64,000 bases of DNA from positions 24,195,285-24,259,284 of the forward strand of contig CM055104.1 of the NCBI GenBank assembly GCA_029204225.1. The letters run 5' to 3'. Shown one piece after another: positions 11,974-25,480 of the stretch. The DNA comes from Diphasiastrum complanatum. Lineage: Eukaryota; Streptophyta; Lycopodiopsida; Lycopodiales; Lycopodiaceae. A model generated the notes under the pieces. It ran no database searches. It had not been told where the DNA came from and saw only the letters and a list, made by a program, of their open reading frames with translations. A program made the translations under genes and the position numbers. The first letter of the stretch is position 1. Each line of letters opens with the position of its first letter.

Positions 11974-12086
11974 GGCGCCGGCTGGATTCTGGTCACAGTG
12001 GCGCCGGGAGCGGCGCCGGCGCCGTTGGCGCCGGGAGCAGCAGGGGCGCTGCTGGCGCCGGGGACATAGCTGGCGCCGATGGCGCC
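11974..12086. repeat. Cluster of eight GGCGCC palindromes
   Basis: GGCGCC occurs at 11974, 12000, 12012, 12018, 12027, 12054, 12072 and 12081. In one plus-strand frame the region reads as a Gly/Ala-rich repeat. It begins at the putative primer-binding site of the preceding LTR-like block. Confidence 0.9.
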
Positions 12087-12209
12087 AAAAGTAAAGCTTG
12101 TAAAGGTAGCTTTACAACAGGTATCAACAATGGTATCATAGAACATACCCGCCCGGTATATGATTTTGTAATATTATGGTCGATACGCGACCCTGACTGG
12201 TTTTAGCCC

Positions 12210-15200
12210 ATCAATGCACATATCGATATCCGGAGTAGGGGCAAAAAATTTGAATTTAACATGATATCAATATAATATCCATTTTTAGTTAGTTTCCAAA
12301 ATTTACATATCTCATAAATATTATTCATGGTGTCCCAAAGACCGTGGGCACCAACAAAGTATTGGCCTTTAAAATCATATGCATATTACAATTAAAAAGG
12401 TCATGCTTTTCATTAAATGCATACTACCCTTAATAGAATGGCTAATTAAAAAAAAAAATATTATATACCCGAGTTTATACTCAGCTTGTATCACCCCTGA
12501 AATACCCAGGTCGGTTGATACCAGCCACCAATTTACAAACATAATGATACTGATACCGAACTGGTATCAAAATTTTTTAAATATTTAATACCAGGACCTG
12601 GCTGATATTAAAAATATCAATACTCGCCCAACACTAGTGGAGACCATATAAATTTGGTGAAGAATTCCTAAAGGCTAGTCAGCGCCCATGCACACACACA
12701 AGTAATTCCCCATTTCCCAAGAGTTCTATCTCACTTCTTTCACTAGAATTCACTCTTGCTTTCACTAGAATTCGCTCCTGAGTTTGTATTACTTTAAAAT
12801 GTCCACCATTGTTCCTTGTCTCTCTCCTCACTTGCTACCTTGAATATTTTATATTTTTATCAATTGCGGAAAACGTAACTTGAATAGGGCAGAATCACAA
12901 TGACTTTAGCAAAAAGCACAACGAATTCAGCACACTTCGTCAAAAATGTTTAAGAACAAATTGAGGAAAAGCTACAGACTTCCGCGCAGTTTTTGGACAA
13001 TCTATGTGTTCCCAGAAATAAGCACCATGTGAAAATTGGTAGCAGAGAATCTCATCTAGGTGGAATCACCCACCTTGAATTGCTCGCATAGTCAAAAAGT
13101 TTCCCTGAACTTGAAAAGATCACCGCGCAACTTGGGCATCACAAAGTACTGATAGCTCATGAGCTTTCTTCAAACAGCCCGCGTCTTCGTTTGAGAAGGT
13201 CACCTGCCGACATGCTGCGTCATCTATCCTCTTTATTGCTATCTTACCGCGTCCCATAAATCACACTTTTACTTGCCATGTTGCAGATAAAGGCTTTCCT
13301 ACGTTTATTAGTGATGGTATGATGAACGATAAAGGCTTTGTAAAATTCCACAAAGTCTACGCCACGAAGGGAAATTTTTCTTCAAGAACTATCTCGGTGA
13401 TAAGGAGAACAAACGACCTTAGCTACCTCGAGTGTGAAACAGGTTTTTGTTTTCTTGAAAAGTTGGACAAATGACTAAAAACATAATATAAATCAACTCT
13501 CAAAGTCTCAATGATCTGTTTGGCCGTTCAGATTAAGGCCAAATACGAGGTAATGAGCAGAGTTACTACAGAAGCTGTTGTTGGTTGATTTCAGTTCTGC
13601 AATTTTCGATTACGTTGCCAGAAGACTCTGAACCCAAATCAAACTTGGAAAGTGATACTCCCAAAGTTACTTACGTACACAATCGCGTACACAATCGCGA
13701 AGATAGTCGGGTAACTTGGGTTTTATTCGAGGCGGCAAGTCGCAAGACATCTACATCAAACAAAGGCAAAAAATTAATAAAAATTCCCTTTCATCATTTA
13801 AACGGACAAGGTTGCCGGTGCCGTTCAATTTCTCATGTGAATAGTCTATTTACGCAGAGTTGGGTAGTTTAAAGCGATTCGTACTACCTAAAATGTTCCA
13901 CGATCTATCCAAAAGTCTTGTTCTAAGAGAAAACAAGTTCAAAGTTCAAACAATTAGAGTCTACAACGATACAAGGGTGTAAAATCCAAAGTCAGCTTGA
14001 CTCAGATAAGATATGATGTAGTTCAATTGTGGCGTCACACGTGTCCTTTAATCCTAAGCCTTTCACTTGCAAGAGCCACACACACCATAATATCGCATAC
14101 GGCATGGAGTAAACACTTCAACTGCCAAGTACTTGCTTTCAGTCACGTTGTAGAAAACTCTTGCATATATATGCGTTTGCTATAGTGTATGTGCTATGGC
14201 CTACACAAGCATTCTCCGATATGATGATATTAGCCTCGTGTTCAAGAAAGCCGGCATCTCTTGAGAATGAAACGAGCATCTTTTGTTGAAAATTGATTTC
14301 ATGAAAAGTTTATAAGAAGTTGACTTTCAAAGAAATCGACAACTCTTTTTAATGCAAAAAATTTTAAGTTTGTCATTTTCACGTGGAGGAAATTTTTGTT
14401 TAGTTTACTAGGTAGATCTTTATAAAAGTTGGGTTACATAGATCTATAGAGTCAATAAAATAAAATTTTGATATAAATATATAATGTTTTGCTAGAAAAA
14501 AACTTGAGATGCACGATCTCGAAGGCAAAAAAACTTCAAAAACCAATAACATAAAAAAATTGTAGGAAACCTCGAAGAGGTTTCCCAAACACTGATATTA
14601 GCAATTAGGTGTATCAAAGATGCAGGTGCGGTGACTTGTCGTAACCCTGCTGAAATACAAATGGATTTTGAAGACGTGCATGTGTCCCCATAGAATCAAA
14701 TAAAATCAGAGCCTAAGGCTCGGCAAAAAACTAGGACAACTCAAAAGTACCTCTTTGCTCAAACTTAAAAGCTAGAAGCGTTGAAGGTGAATATTAAATA
14801 ACAAAAGTTAAATTCCATGGGAATTCACTATTTCAATTTGTTTACAATATTCTATGTGCTTAAGACATGCATGTCTAATGAACTTAAACATACCATATCT
14901 CTTTTACTATGTATCATGTATCATTCATGAGGAGACTATAGCATGAGGAGGCTATAACATGTTGAGCCAAAGGAGCAACGAAGCATGTTACAAGGGCTGT
15001 AGCCAGCAGTCGGATGGATGTATGATACAAGATGTCACAGTTGGAGGTGGACAGCTCAGATTCCTAGTTTCCAAGCTCGTACTATGGCTCTTGGCCAACC
15101 ATAAAGTGCCACGTTCATGTTTTTTGCCCTTTACAACTGCGACAAAAAATTGGCTATGCGTGGAAAATCCCAAGCCTAAACCACTTCTCATATATGAATG

Positions 15201-16480
15201 AATGGACCAAGTGGTTGGATGTGAACATGCACATGCGACCACATAATTAATGATTTCATGTGTGGCCATAGAAGCAATGATCTCATGATAGTCACAACAA
15301 AGCAATTTTGAGTTTTAATGCCATGTCTTATACTTTTGAGGGTCCTAAATTGTTTTATATTTTTCCTTGGAAATCTTCCTATTCAAAACTTTTGCTACAT
15401 ATCATCTGTTGTTAGATTTATGTAGTGAGTATGCTGACAAAATCAATAGATAATTCAAACTACTATGATCGTCTCAAATATCTATTTATCCGTCGTATAT
15501 AAAATAAAATCAGATTCTCCAAACTTGCGGTTGGGCTCCATCCACTCGTCAAGCAAAATTTAAGCATGAATTGTATTGCAAATTTATGAAAAAGTACTTT
15601 GTATAAGTATGACATAAAATTTTCCAAGTACTTTGGCAAAAAATAGTGATGGCAGTTGTGAGCGGAGAGGTCAACAATCTCTGTAGGATCTTAGAGAAGT
15701 CATCGATTAGTAATGGCGATGTGGACAGAGGTTGGGTCATGACTCTTTTTCTATTGTATGGCATCTCTTATTCTTGGATTCTATGAGCTTTTTTGTAGCA
15801 TGTGGAGATGTGATTCTACCATCTCATCTTGTCTCATGTGTGTTCGCACATGTGGTCCTCTCTAAAGTGCTTCCGAATGATTTTCCTTGTCATATTGTGC
15901 ATATGTTTCCGTCCAACTTCCATCCTCCTTTGGCTTTCTTCCCTCCTCACCCTTATCATTTTCCTCTATTTTGACCTATTTTGTGGCCTTCAACTTCAGC
16001 TTCAATGGGGTTTGGGTTCTTCACCATCTTGCCTTCTTGATATCTTGTTGTCAACTATGGATCTTTTGATGGTAACAGTAGCTACTCCCCAAACCTCCCT
16101 TTTGGTTTCGAAAATGGAGGTGATAGAGCCTGCTTTTATGATGAATCAAGAAGTCCAGATGTAGGACTCCCCATATGCATTGCCCAACAAGTGAGGTAGC
16201 AAAAAGATGGCACAACTAAAAAAGTGCTCTCAGCATATCGAAGTAGTGCGCCTAACTATCCAACTGTCGTTAAGATCAATAAGGAAATAAATCAAGCATA
16301 GCAATAAGCCTATCCGCTTTCCTACGCACAATTGTGTAGGCTACCTGATGGCACAACTTCCTCCCACTAAAGAAGACAGAGGTTTTCCAACACTATTTTG
16401 TAGCATTTTTTTTTTAAAAATAGCCAAGAAAGTAGAATGTGAGGATGGTCAGTTACATGCCCACGACTAATCTCGGATTA
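12210..16480. other. No recognisable gene
   Basis: AT-rich intergenic DNA. Items seen: a TATAAAT motif near 12650; a weak TTGGTAGCAGAG (tRNA-complement-like) near 13035; scattered ORFs of under 115 codons with no family signature (13585, 14959, 15732-16164). None has coding support beyond being open. Confidence 0.5.
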
Positions 16481-16707
16481 ATTATCCCATTAGGAGGTCA
16501 ATAGGTCTACCTCAACCCATAATTTAATTATGACTATGAGGGACTTGGGGCCCTCATGTATATATGGTCATAATTAATGTTTGCAGGCCTAAACTTATGG
16601 TGGATTTTAACAATGAGTCATAAGGGAACATGATGACATGGTCCAATTAGGCTACAGAGGTGTCATAGTGCATTGTTAGTGGTACATGGGCCTTGGAGGG
16701 TATAAGT

Positions 16708-16935
16708 ATACCCATTGGGCTCTCACCAGTGTATGCTTGATTTGATGATTAGTAGTTACATTGTCATGGCCCTAATGGGGGTTTGGACCTGCATTAGGGA
16801 GTACCTTGGACATAGGGATTAGATACCCATTGGGCTCTCACCAGTGTATGCTTGATTTGATGATTAGTAGTTACATTGTCATGGCCCTAATGGGGGTTTG
16901 GACCATTAGGGAGTACCTTGGACATAGGAATTAGG
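16708..16935 (+). repeat. Near-identical 115-bp tandem duplication
   Basis: Copy 1 starts at 16708 and copy 2 at 16823, both beginning ATACCCATTGGGCTCTCACC. Copy 2 lacks three bases in the GGACCTGCATTAGG stretch; otherwise the copies are almost the same, so the duplication is recent. A TATATATA box lies downstream near 17173, but no coding region follows that I can support. Confidence 0.95.
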
Positions 16936-16939
16936 CCTA

Positions 16940-18223
16940 ATTTGAATAGTAGTCGAGTAGGACCATGGGGTCATACCTGCATACGATATTAGCATGTGTG
17001 TTGCATCCTAGTATAGGATAGGATGTACATGCACTGTGCTTTTGCATGGGTCTTGGCTATTATGGGTTAGGGGTACCTACATGCAGTGGACATGCTTGGG
17101 AGTTTGGCATGGACTGATAGTATGCTTACATGTGGATTCAATGCACGGGCAGATGGGGTGGATTCTACACTCTATATATACCCTCACCTATGTCGATGAG
17201 AATCATTGAGAGTCTGCGGCCGTTATGTTGTCAAGCGCTTCCTATCATATTGTGATTTGCCTAAATTCCTAGTGCTCGGAGGCTAGATCAAGGGAGATCT
17301 AGGATTGGTTGGGGTGGTTTAGTGTACAACACTTCCCCTTGGTGTTCTTGGAGCTCAACCCGGTTGTGGAGTCTTGGGAGACATTTTATTGATATAAGAA
17401 CCAACCAATAGGGTCGTGTGAGCAGCTTGGTGTGGACCGGTTTGTGGTGGAATCGATAAATCGGTGGTCTTCCAAGTAGGTATTCTACCTTTTTTTGGTT
17501 AAATCGGTTTGGGACGATTTTGTGATTGTTTGTTCGAATTTGGCTTTTCTGGTTGCGTGCATGTAGTAGTAAATTTTCTATTTTTTTGGGTTGCTGGATT
17601 CTTGGTTTTGGGACTGAATTGGGGGCTGCATGTGACTTCAGAAAGATGTTGTATTGAAGCTTGGCCCAAGCCAATTTACTATTTGTGTGTTGTGGAATTG
17701 AAAGAGAATTTGGTTCCCACATGCACTGATTTTCTTTCTACTTTCATAATTGTTTCGGTAAAGATGAATACATATTAGTTGTTAGTGAAGATAGTAAGGA
17801 ACTGAACCTGAATCTAGGCTGGAAAGACAGGAAATTGGTAGCATGTCATTGTTTGTCCATATATGCTGCTTGGCAATTGATTATTCTTAGTTTTGCACTA
17901 TGCTAATTCAAACCATGAATGATAATAGCTATACTGCATGCTATTTGGTACTGATTTTACAACTTGTGTGAACCTCTATTCTACTGAAAGCTTTGTGATT
18001 GAAGCAAATACATAATGAATAGAGGATGTAGAGCATAGCAACTAAAAGTAGCAGTAAAAGAATTAATTGCATGTTGTCTTGAAGCCATCAACCAACTGGA
18101 AACCACTCCGTTACCGGTGAACCTCCAAGAAATGATTGGTTTGTGCTGTGTCTGGTGTGTGGCTGAGAGGATTCAGCTGGTTGGTTGTGGAAACCCTGCA
18201 TAGAAATGTGTCACCCTGCAGCC

Positions 18224-18270
<47 letters not shown>

Positions 18271-19380
18271 CGCAGGTTCTGCTCCCTCTCTGCTGTTGTT
18301 GCGACTCATGGGGAGGGAGGGAAGGCCCCATTTAGGGCTTGTGAGGGTGGCGTAGATGGGTGGTGTAGAGGGGTGGTGTAGGGGCAGCCTTGTTATAATT
18401 TTGTCCTATACCCAAGTTTCAACTCTATGCTCAAAGAGAGAGCCACGCGGCAGTTTTTGGAGCGTAGGTATTTATGAAGATCAAAGGCTATGATTTCATG
18501 ATTCATAAATAGAAAGTTGTGTGCGCAAATTTTTAAATCTAGCACAATCCATTTGGCTACTAATAAAAAATCTCAGCTCACGATCCATCTGGCTCCCTGG
18601 ACTACAGGGCTGAAAGAAATCTTGTTTGTCTGCAATTTATTTGGCTCGCTCGCAGGACTACAGGCTCGCGATCCATATTTTGGCTTGCTCGCAAGACCAC
18701 TGAAACAGTATTGGACATCGGGACGGGCGTTACTAGTTGGTCCTTCGCTAAAAAAATCAGGATAGTAATGCACGAAGTTATGCTAAAACGACCAACTGCA
18801 AAAATACGATTTTCTGGTTGGTGGCTGTTGCTTGTTGGTTTTGCTCCGCATCTGCACTATGTTATCATCACATGAATTAACAAGAAAAGAGAGGGCGTGG
18901 TAGAGGAGCGATCAGTGTGCAGGCAGATTTGTGGGTTAAAACAAAAATCCAGTGCCTGTTTTTTGATAGAGTAGTGAGCATGCAAATTCACTGTAGCTAT
19001 TGGCAATGTTTCTCATAAATCAAATTCCGTCAGTTTTTAAAATCTAGCTGGTTGACTCTTTCTGCTTCTCATTTGCATGCGTTTGAAAAGTAGAACTGCA
19101 TCTCCATAAAGATGTTTCACATCCAGACGATTTTTTTCTTTTAATCTTCTCTTTTAGTTGTGTGGCTTACGTGTTCATTAAAAGGAACGAGTAAAGAGCT
19201 AGATTTGTTTTGCAGAGCATATTCTTAGTGAGAGGGAACAATGGAGTAGTACCTCAATTGTGACCCGAAATTCAAATCAGAAGCATTTCAGCATCACAAT
19301 AAAAGTTGGACTGTAGAACATCCAGCCAAAAAGACTGGGACTGGATTTACGACTGCTTCGACGCTCTAAAACAAGATACA
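16940..19380. other. No recognisable gene; TATA motif and CT array
   Basis: A TCTATATATACCC box at about 17171 and a possible donor (AAG/GTATTC) near 17480 could mark the 5' end of a transcript, but no conserved protein is encoded. A (CT)n array of about 40 bp lies at 18227-18267. The 144-codon minus-strand ORF at 17288-17722 has no family resemblance. Confidence 0.4.
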
Positions 19381-19382
19381 AC

Positions 19383-20124
19383 TTGCTCTAATATCTTGGT
19401 CTGGGCATTTTGCAAGTCAGTCTCTCTCTCTCACACACACATTTTTAAAATTACAGCAAATAAGGATCCTAAAACACTTGAAATGATGAGGGAAACAATA
19501 GATTATGATCTCATAAGATTAGCACAACTTGAATCATCAAAATCCATCAAGAATCTATGCTTGAACCTTACTAAATGGCCCAAATCCTTGAAGAAGCCTT
19601 CACACGTGTGAAAGTACGGCCTCCCACAGATTGAGTACGTACACCAGACCTACATTCAATCCTATAATCATTAGAAATCACAAGAACTCAAACAATTATG
19701 AACATAGAGAGCAATTGCACCAATATGAGAGAAAAATCATGAAATTGCTTGATTGATTTTGGTGAGAAATCATCACCTATATATACATGATCCATCACGG
19801 TTTTGGGCAGGTATGAGTAGCCCTAAACCTATCCCTAATGCTAATTTTGGTGGATCTTTCAACCCTACCAAGTTAGGTTTGGAATCTTGGAGATCCCTCA
19901 ACAATGTAAAAATTACCAAAAATAGCTCCTACTTTTTCTCTCTTGTATCTAAGCATGATTTGGACTCATTCCAAAGGTTCTATCACTTAGGTCTACTTGA
20001 GAACATCCTTATGAATGGAATCCTATGCTATTTGGCATGTGTGACAAGCCACATCATGACCATCTAACTATTTACAAGTCATATGACCAAAACTAGTCAA
20101 GCTAGAATTGTGAATTTTTAACAA
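19383..20124 (-). mobile_element. Possible copia-type LTR (minus)
   Basis: GCTCTAATATCTTGG near 19387 resembles a decayed tRNA-Met primer site read on the minus strand. The block ends with TTTTTAACA near 20124, giving TGTTAAAAA on the minus strand. An internal TATATATA box lies near 19785. Short direct repeats or a partner LTR were not found, so this is a weak call. Confidence 0.25.
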
Positions 20125-21176
20125 CATTATACGTATCATGGCATGTGGTAATAGGATTTCATGTCGTAGAGTGATGCAGTCTAGTGAGCAGTTCATGCAT
20201 CGAAATGATTTTAGCAAGTTCTTTCTTGTTGCGAGAGCTAGTTCGACCTATATCTTTAGCAGAGAGTTGTGAACAAAATAATTTTGAAGAAGCTATGTGT
20301 ATCTTTAAGGGATATTTATTAACAAAATTGTTTTCAAGAAGCAAGAGGTAGCAGAGAGTTAATTATGTGTGAGTGGATTCTAGCAAATAGATTGTACATG
20401 ACTAATAGCAAATAGTGCTTAAGATTTAATTGCATGTTAGCAAATTCTATCAAAGCAATCATAGATGACAAATAATGTTCTTAAATTGTTAACTAATTGC
20501 GAGTGTAAAGTCCTAGGTCAATTAGAAATTCTTACTAGTTGTTGTTTTGCTATACTTGATGTGAATGTTTTGTCTCATCCATGGGCAATCAATTTTGAAT
20601 TGGAACAATATTATCAGCTTACATCCAATAAATGCTTTAAACCTTCTTGTTCAACAATTATATGGTTACACGTTCCCTTGTTCTCATTCCGTAAGAGTTA
20701 TGATAAAACAAATGCAAGTTCAATTAGGATAGGGGCCTAAAGAAAGCAAAGTAGCTATGCTCTAGATCCATGAAATTGTCTTAGAAATTTGAATTTCAAG
20801 TCGATTATAAGCAAAATTCCCAATTTTGATGTTTCAAAAAATCTCCAAATTTGAAATGCTTGAATTCATGCTATCTACTCAGAAAGCATAGCTACGTGGC
20901 ATGTTTTGCAACATTGATAGTGTTCTAATCAATGATTACAATTTCATCTGTAAAATAGGAACTTCACGTAGAAAGGCATGTAGGAGAGCAGTGGTGCTGC
21001 AATGTCGTAGGAAAACAGCAAAGCTTTGCAATAGATGAGCTTTTCATTTTTTTTCTTTTGATGTAGAAAAGCAATGGAGTTTGCATGTAGAAGAGCAGTC
21101 GAAATGCAAGTGCAATAGGATAGGGGTTTGTATGTTGTAGATTTATGGAGTCTTAGAAAATTGACTTTCCAATTTT

Positions 21177-21440
21177 GAACTCAAATCTCAATTCTCATGT
21201 TTCGAAAAATCTCCAAAATTTTAAAATCAATGTGTAAAAGAAAAAATAGTGTGAACTCAAATCTCAATTCCCATGTTTCGAAAAAACTCTGAAATTTTGA
21301 AATCAATGTGTAGAAGAAAAAACATAATTAAAAGACAAGTTGATAATTTTTATTTATAGGTTTTCTTTTTTAAAATCAATGTGTAGAAGAAAAAACATAA
21401 TTATTCTTTCTTAAAAAACAAATTGATAATTTTAATTTAT
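21177..21440 (+). repeat. Overlapping tandem repeats of 73-76 bp
   Basis: GAACTCAAATCTCAATT starts at 21177 and again at 21253 (period 76). The second half of the unit (AAATCAATGTGTAGAAGAAA) recurs at about 21300 and 21373 (period 73), followed each time by TTGATAATTTTNATTTATAGG. 20130-21170 and 21440-24780 show nothing else I can support beyond short ORFs. Confidence 0.85.
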
Positions 21441-24400
21441 AGGTTTTTTTTTTATATAATTTACAAAAATACAGTTATAAATTATTTTCAAAAGATATTG
21501 GCTTTTCATATTTGTAAGAATATGAAAAAAAGAATGTACCAAATCATGAGAAATTTTAATTGAACATAAAACTATATATGCTATTTTCATGATTCAAATT
21601 CGAGAAATAAAGAATAAAAGCTATTGTTTGAAAAAAACAGTGTGCGAGCTTTGTAGACTATTTTAAATATTCCATGGCAATTTGCAGTTTGCAATTTCGA
21701 ATTTCATTTTTCATATTGCATTGGCGTTTGGGAGAAAGGCGAATCTCCTAGTTTATTTTGCATCATCAGTTTCTATGAGATGCACACTGATGTAACCTCG
21801 TTTGATATGAATATAATGGAATACTTGAGGTTTTGCAGAACCCTCCTTTGCCAAAAGCTTGTTTAGAAATCAAGAATCAAGAAGAAATGCTGACAATCGA
21901 TAAAGGCAGATGAACTCTAGTGAGAATCCAACGAATCCTATCAACAGATATCAACTTGCAGATGTCTAGGTCAATATCATGATGATTACAGCCTACAATG
22001 AGGTTTCCTTTTCTTTTATGGAGGATCAATAATAGACAGTGAATGACTATGGGTTTTGGAGAAGGAAAAGAGAGAAGTGTGTTCCAGCCACAAGTCCTAG
22101 GAGCTTTCTACTACACTATCAGACGTACGTATTTCATACATGATCCATGCCACAATATAACAGCCACTGACAATAACCATGTCCAACTATCATGTCCAGC
22201 CAAGACAATTAAGATGAAAAACCAAGATAACCGAATGGTAAAAGGATGCATGGTACATCGAACCGACAAAAACCCAACAAGACCATGGCCTATTGGAAAT
22301 CAGTTGTCATCAAAATAACTTATGCGGGCACTTGACAAAGGGATGAGAAGCATTAAAAAATTCTCCAAAGACTTTGACCGAAAGTCCAATGTTGACTTGA
22401 AGGTACTAGTTTCACCAAGAAAATAAGTCCCTAGAGACAAAAGTGGTGAAGTTGAAGCCATTGACTTTTATTGGGAAGTTACAAAAGAGCTTGAAGGCCT
22501 AGGCTTCCAAGTCACAAAGAAGAGGCATAGTACACAGCCCATGTGGATTGAGTTAATGCCCACCAATACCCAGCCTCACATTTTTTCTTCCTATTCACAC
22601 AGCTTAGGGGTTCGTTTTTTTTTCTTGCTACGAATAAGAGGAGAATCGTTTGAATGAAAGAAGAGATTATTTTTGGAGTCCATTCGTTGCTAAGAGAATA
22701 CGTTGAGATGAGTCTACGTGTGTGGAGACTGAGCAGTATGTTGATTGAGTTCTGTCGTTAACCTCTAACTTTCCAGATTATGGATGAATTGAGTCTTATT
22801 TTCAGATGATCATGGAGACGGTCTATCTTTTCTTTGAGTGAGACAGAGTTTTTTCAATAAGAAGGAGAGAGTTCGAAATGGCTTGAAGTGTGGTGATAGA
22901 CTATCGCGATCTGAGAGTGTAAGAGTTTTTGTCCTTCGATTGAGACATGCACCTGAGTGGTGTTTCTAAGCCATGGATAGCCGTAAGAACGTGCTGCTTT
23001 TAGAAGGAAGCAAAGTATCGCCTTCCTCAGTGGCGCTCCCACTGAATCTGGGGATTGATTGAGCGATCATTTTCAGAAGATATCTGGTGATAAGGACAGA
23101 GAGCACACGTGAAGGATGTATGCTACCTTGAATGAGAGTCCATGATGAGCCTTTCAGAGCTGCAGACCATCCTCCGTTGATCCCCTCATTGGACTGCATA
23201 CAGTAAGTATGTCAGCGAGTTTGGTTCTCTCTGCAAATTGGAGTTCTTGAAGGCCATCCACACTCTAGTGGCAATGTCTCCTTGTTGCTGAGCTATGTGG
23301 TGTCTCATTATAGACAGATAAGTGAACTTCTTCGCTGACCCAGTTGACATAGCTGATCCCACAGCTACTTTCTGAGCCAGATTTCATCTCTGCTAATGAA
23401 AGATTGAGGCCTTGAGTTAGCTGCAGAGCTAGTTGCCTCTGTTGCGACTCCTCACTACTGATCTGGTTACACCACCACAACTCTAAATTCCAATGAGAGG
23501 AAGCCTCATCCAGAGTGAGTTGTTCTTGGAAGCTGCCAATCGAGTTACTGATCATGAGTTGTGGAAGAGAAGAGAGCTACGTAGCAGTTGGAGTTAAGTC
23601 ACTGTTCTAATGATCCAAGCATCAACCTTGAGCTATCAGCTAAACGAACTGCAAGGAAAAATCTGTAGTCTGCGTGCAGCGCTATGTTTCATTTACCTAT
23701 GCCACCTGTGTGATGATTCACATTGCAGACTCTTTCTGAGCACTGACCACCAGTAACTGTTGATCCTCGGTTGTCTCTATTTGCGTTTCTGTCAGAATGA
23801 AGAATGTATGAAAGATATATCTCTTAATCTGTTATCATCTGTCGAAGAGCTGTCAAATGGGATACTGCCAGTACATCTATTGAGAGTGAGACGTCACCTT
23901 GCTCAGCCATGAAATACTGAAAAGAAGAAGCTACATGGGGGCTAGTTAGCTAGCTACAAAAGCCACTGCATCTGAAGCCTTAGCAACAAGTTCCCCTCCT
24001 CGGCGAGTTGAAGAGGCCATGCGGCATGATTCTTGATTTCTGAACGGGCTGGAGGAGGGCCGATAATCTCATATGTAAGTTTCCACATTTTACCTTCTTA
24101 TTCTACTATGTGCAAAATGAATTTGTGATGATGATGTAACTGTGTATGTTACAAGAGCTGCAGCAGTAATTGTAGTATCCTATTGCAAAAAATCTTAATA
24201 CTATTTGCTGTCTCTCTCATATCTTTAAATATGATAGCCTGTTCAAGGAATTCTTATATGGAACACAGCTATGAGAAAACTAAAGCGGTTACTAATGCTT
24301 TTGAAATGATTGCTTTGAGAGAAGTCTTTAGAGTTGATTGAGTGAATGTGATAATGAAATAAAGCAAATCACCCTCTTCTCCTTGGAACATAGGAGTGAG

Positions 24401-24789
24401 GTTAAGCTCATTGTGGTTGGAACATACTACGTGAGTTAAGAACTAACCCATTCCATTGGAACACACGTTCTTGACCATTCACTATCAGCTATCTAGGAAC
24501 CAAGATGGTTGTGGAATTGCACGCTACACTTGAATTGTTCTCATGACTACTTAAAGGGAAGGGGCGTCCTTATGGACTGTTGCTGTCTACTTCTAGGGCT
24601 TAATCGATGGCCCTGGATACTGTTGTTGAGGACCAGACTCCATGCCCATGAATAAGGCGATTACAAACCAGTACCATGAACTTCACCATCAATAGTTAGC
24701 ATTACACAGTATTGTGCACTGAGCCTGTCTACAGCTGAAGAGAAGTTTTACCACAAACATAAGTTCTTATGGGTTCGTTATGTGGGGAT

Positions 24790-25480
24790 TACATACCCCG
24801 TGGAGGTCGCCAAAATGTTAGCCGATTTTTTAGCACGGTACTACAGAAATGATCTATTATCGAAGGTAGGCATGAGAGCGGCAGTCCGACTTGTTCGACT
24901 TGTCGGAGAGGGCCGACTCATCGAAGGAAGGCCGACTTGTCTGACTTGCCGAGAAAGTTTGACTTGTCAGACAATCGACAATCGTCAATCGTTCGAGACA
25001 ATTGTCGAGGACCATCAAACGACTATCCCGACTTTATTGACTATTGGCAGCGACACGCTTGACTCCAAATAATAGAAACCTTCTCACGCCCACTTCCTAT
25101 ACTGTGCAACTACTTTTGGCAATGACATCAGCAGCCAAGATCTTCTTCAGACGGCAGAACGGCTCCATGCCGTCTTCTTGTACATACATCTGCACAATTG
25201 TAAAGCGTATATAGAGATAACAATTGATCAATTACATAATAATGACAAACAGACACAATAGATGCTTTCATGCATCAATTCTTCTTTTAGACCGATTGTT
25301 AGATAAGCTCATAGCTCGTTATTGCGTTCAGAGTCTTTGTAAGTATTGCATGCTTTGCTATTATGCCTTTCTGTCTGACTCTCTTCTTACTGCTTTTTTT
25401 TTTATTCTCTGCTCTTTCGCTTTCACAAAGCGCCAACGAATTCTGTTTATTGTGTTCGCCTACTGATGTTGTAGTGCATG
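24790..25480 (+). other. LTR-like block with degenerate CGACTTGTC repeats
   Basis: 24880-24990 carries several diverged copies of CGACTTGTC or CGACTCATC, and a GTATATAGAGATA box lies near 25207. Similar GTCGACT-rich sequence occurs in the copia LTR near 56390-56600, but I cannot align the two. The ORF at 24782-25072 simply reads through the repeat. 25480-26470 has no recognisable gene. Confidence 0.3.

Noticed and set aside
11907-12206. Gly/Ala-rich ORF over the GGCGCC cluster
   Set aside because: Translation of the repeated hexamer; no coding context.
17288-17722. Minus-strand ORF of 144 codons
   Set aside because: No domain or conserved motif; plus strand shows a TATA box and intron-like sequence instead.
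22043-23555. Several 60-96-codon ORFs between 22 and 23.6 kb
   Set aside because: No frame continuity, motifs or splice support.
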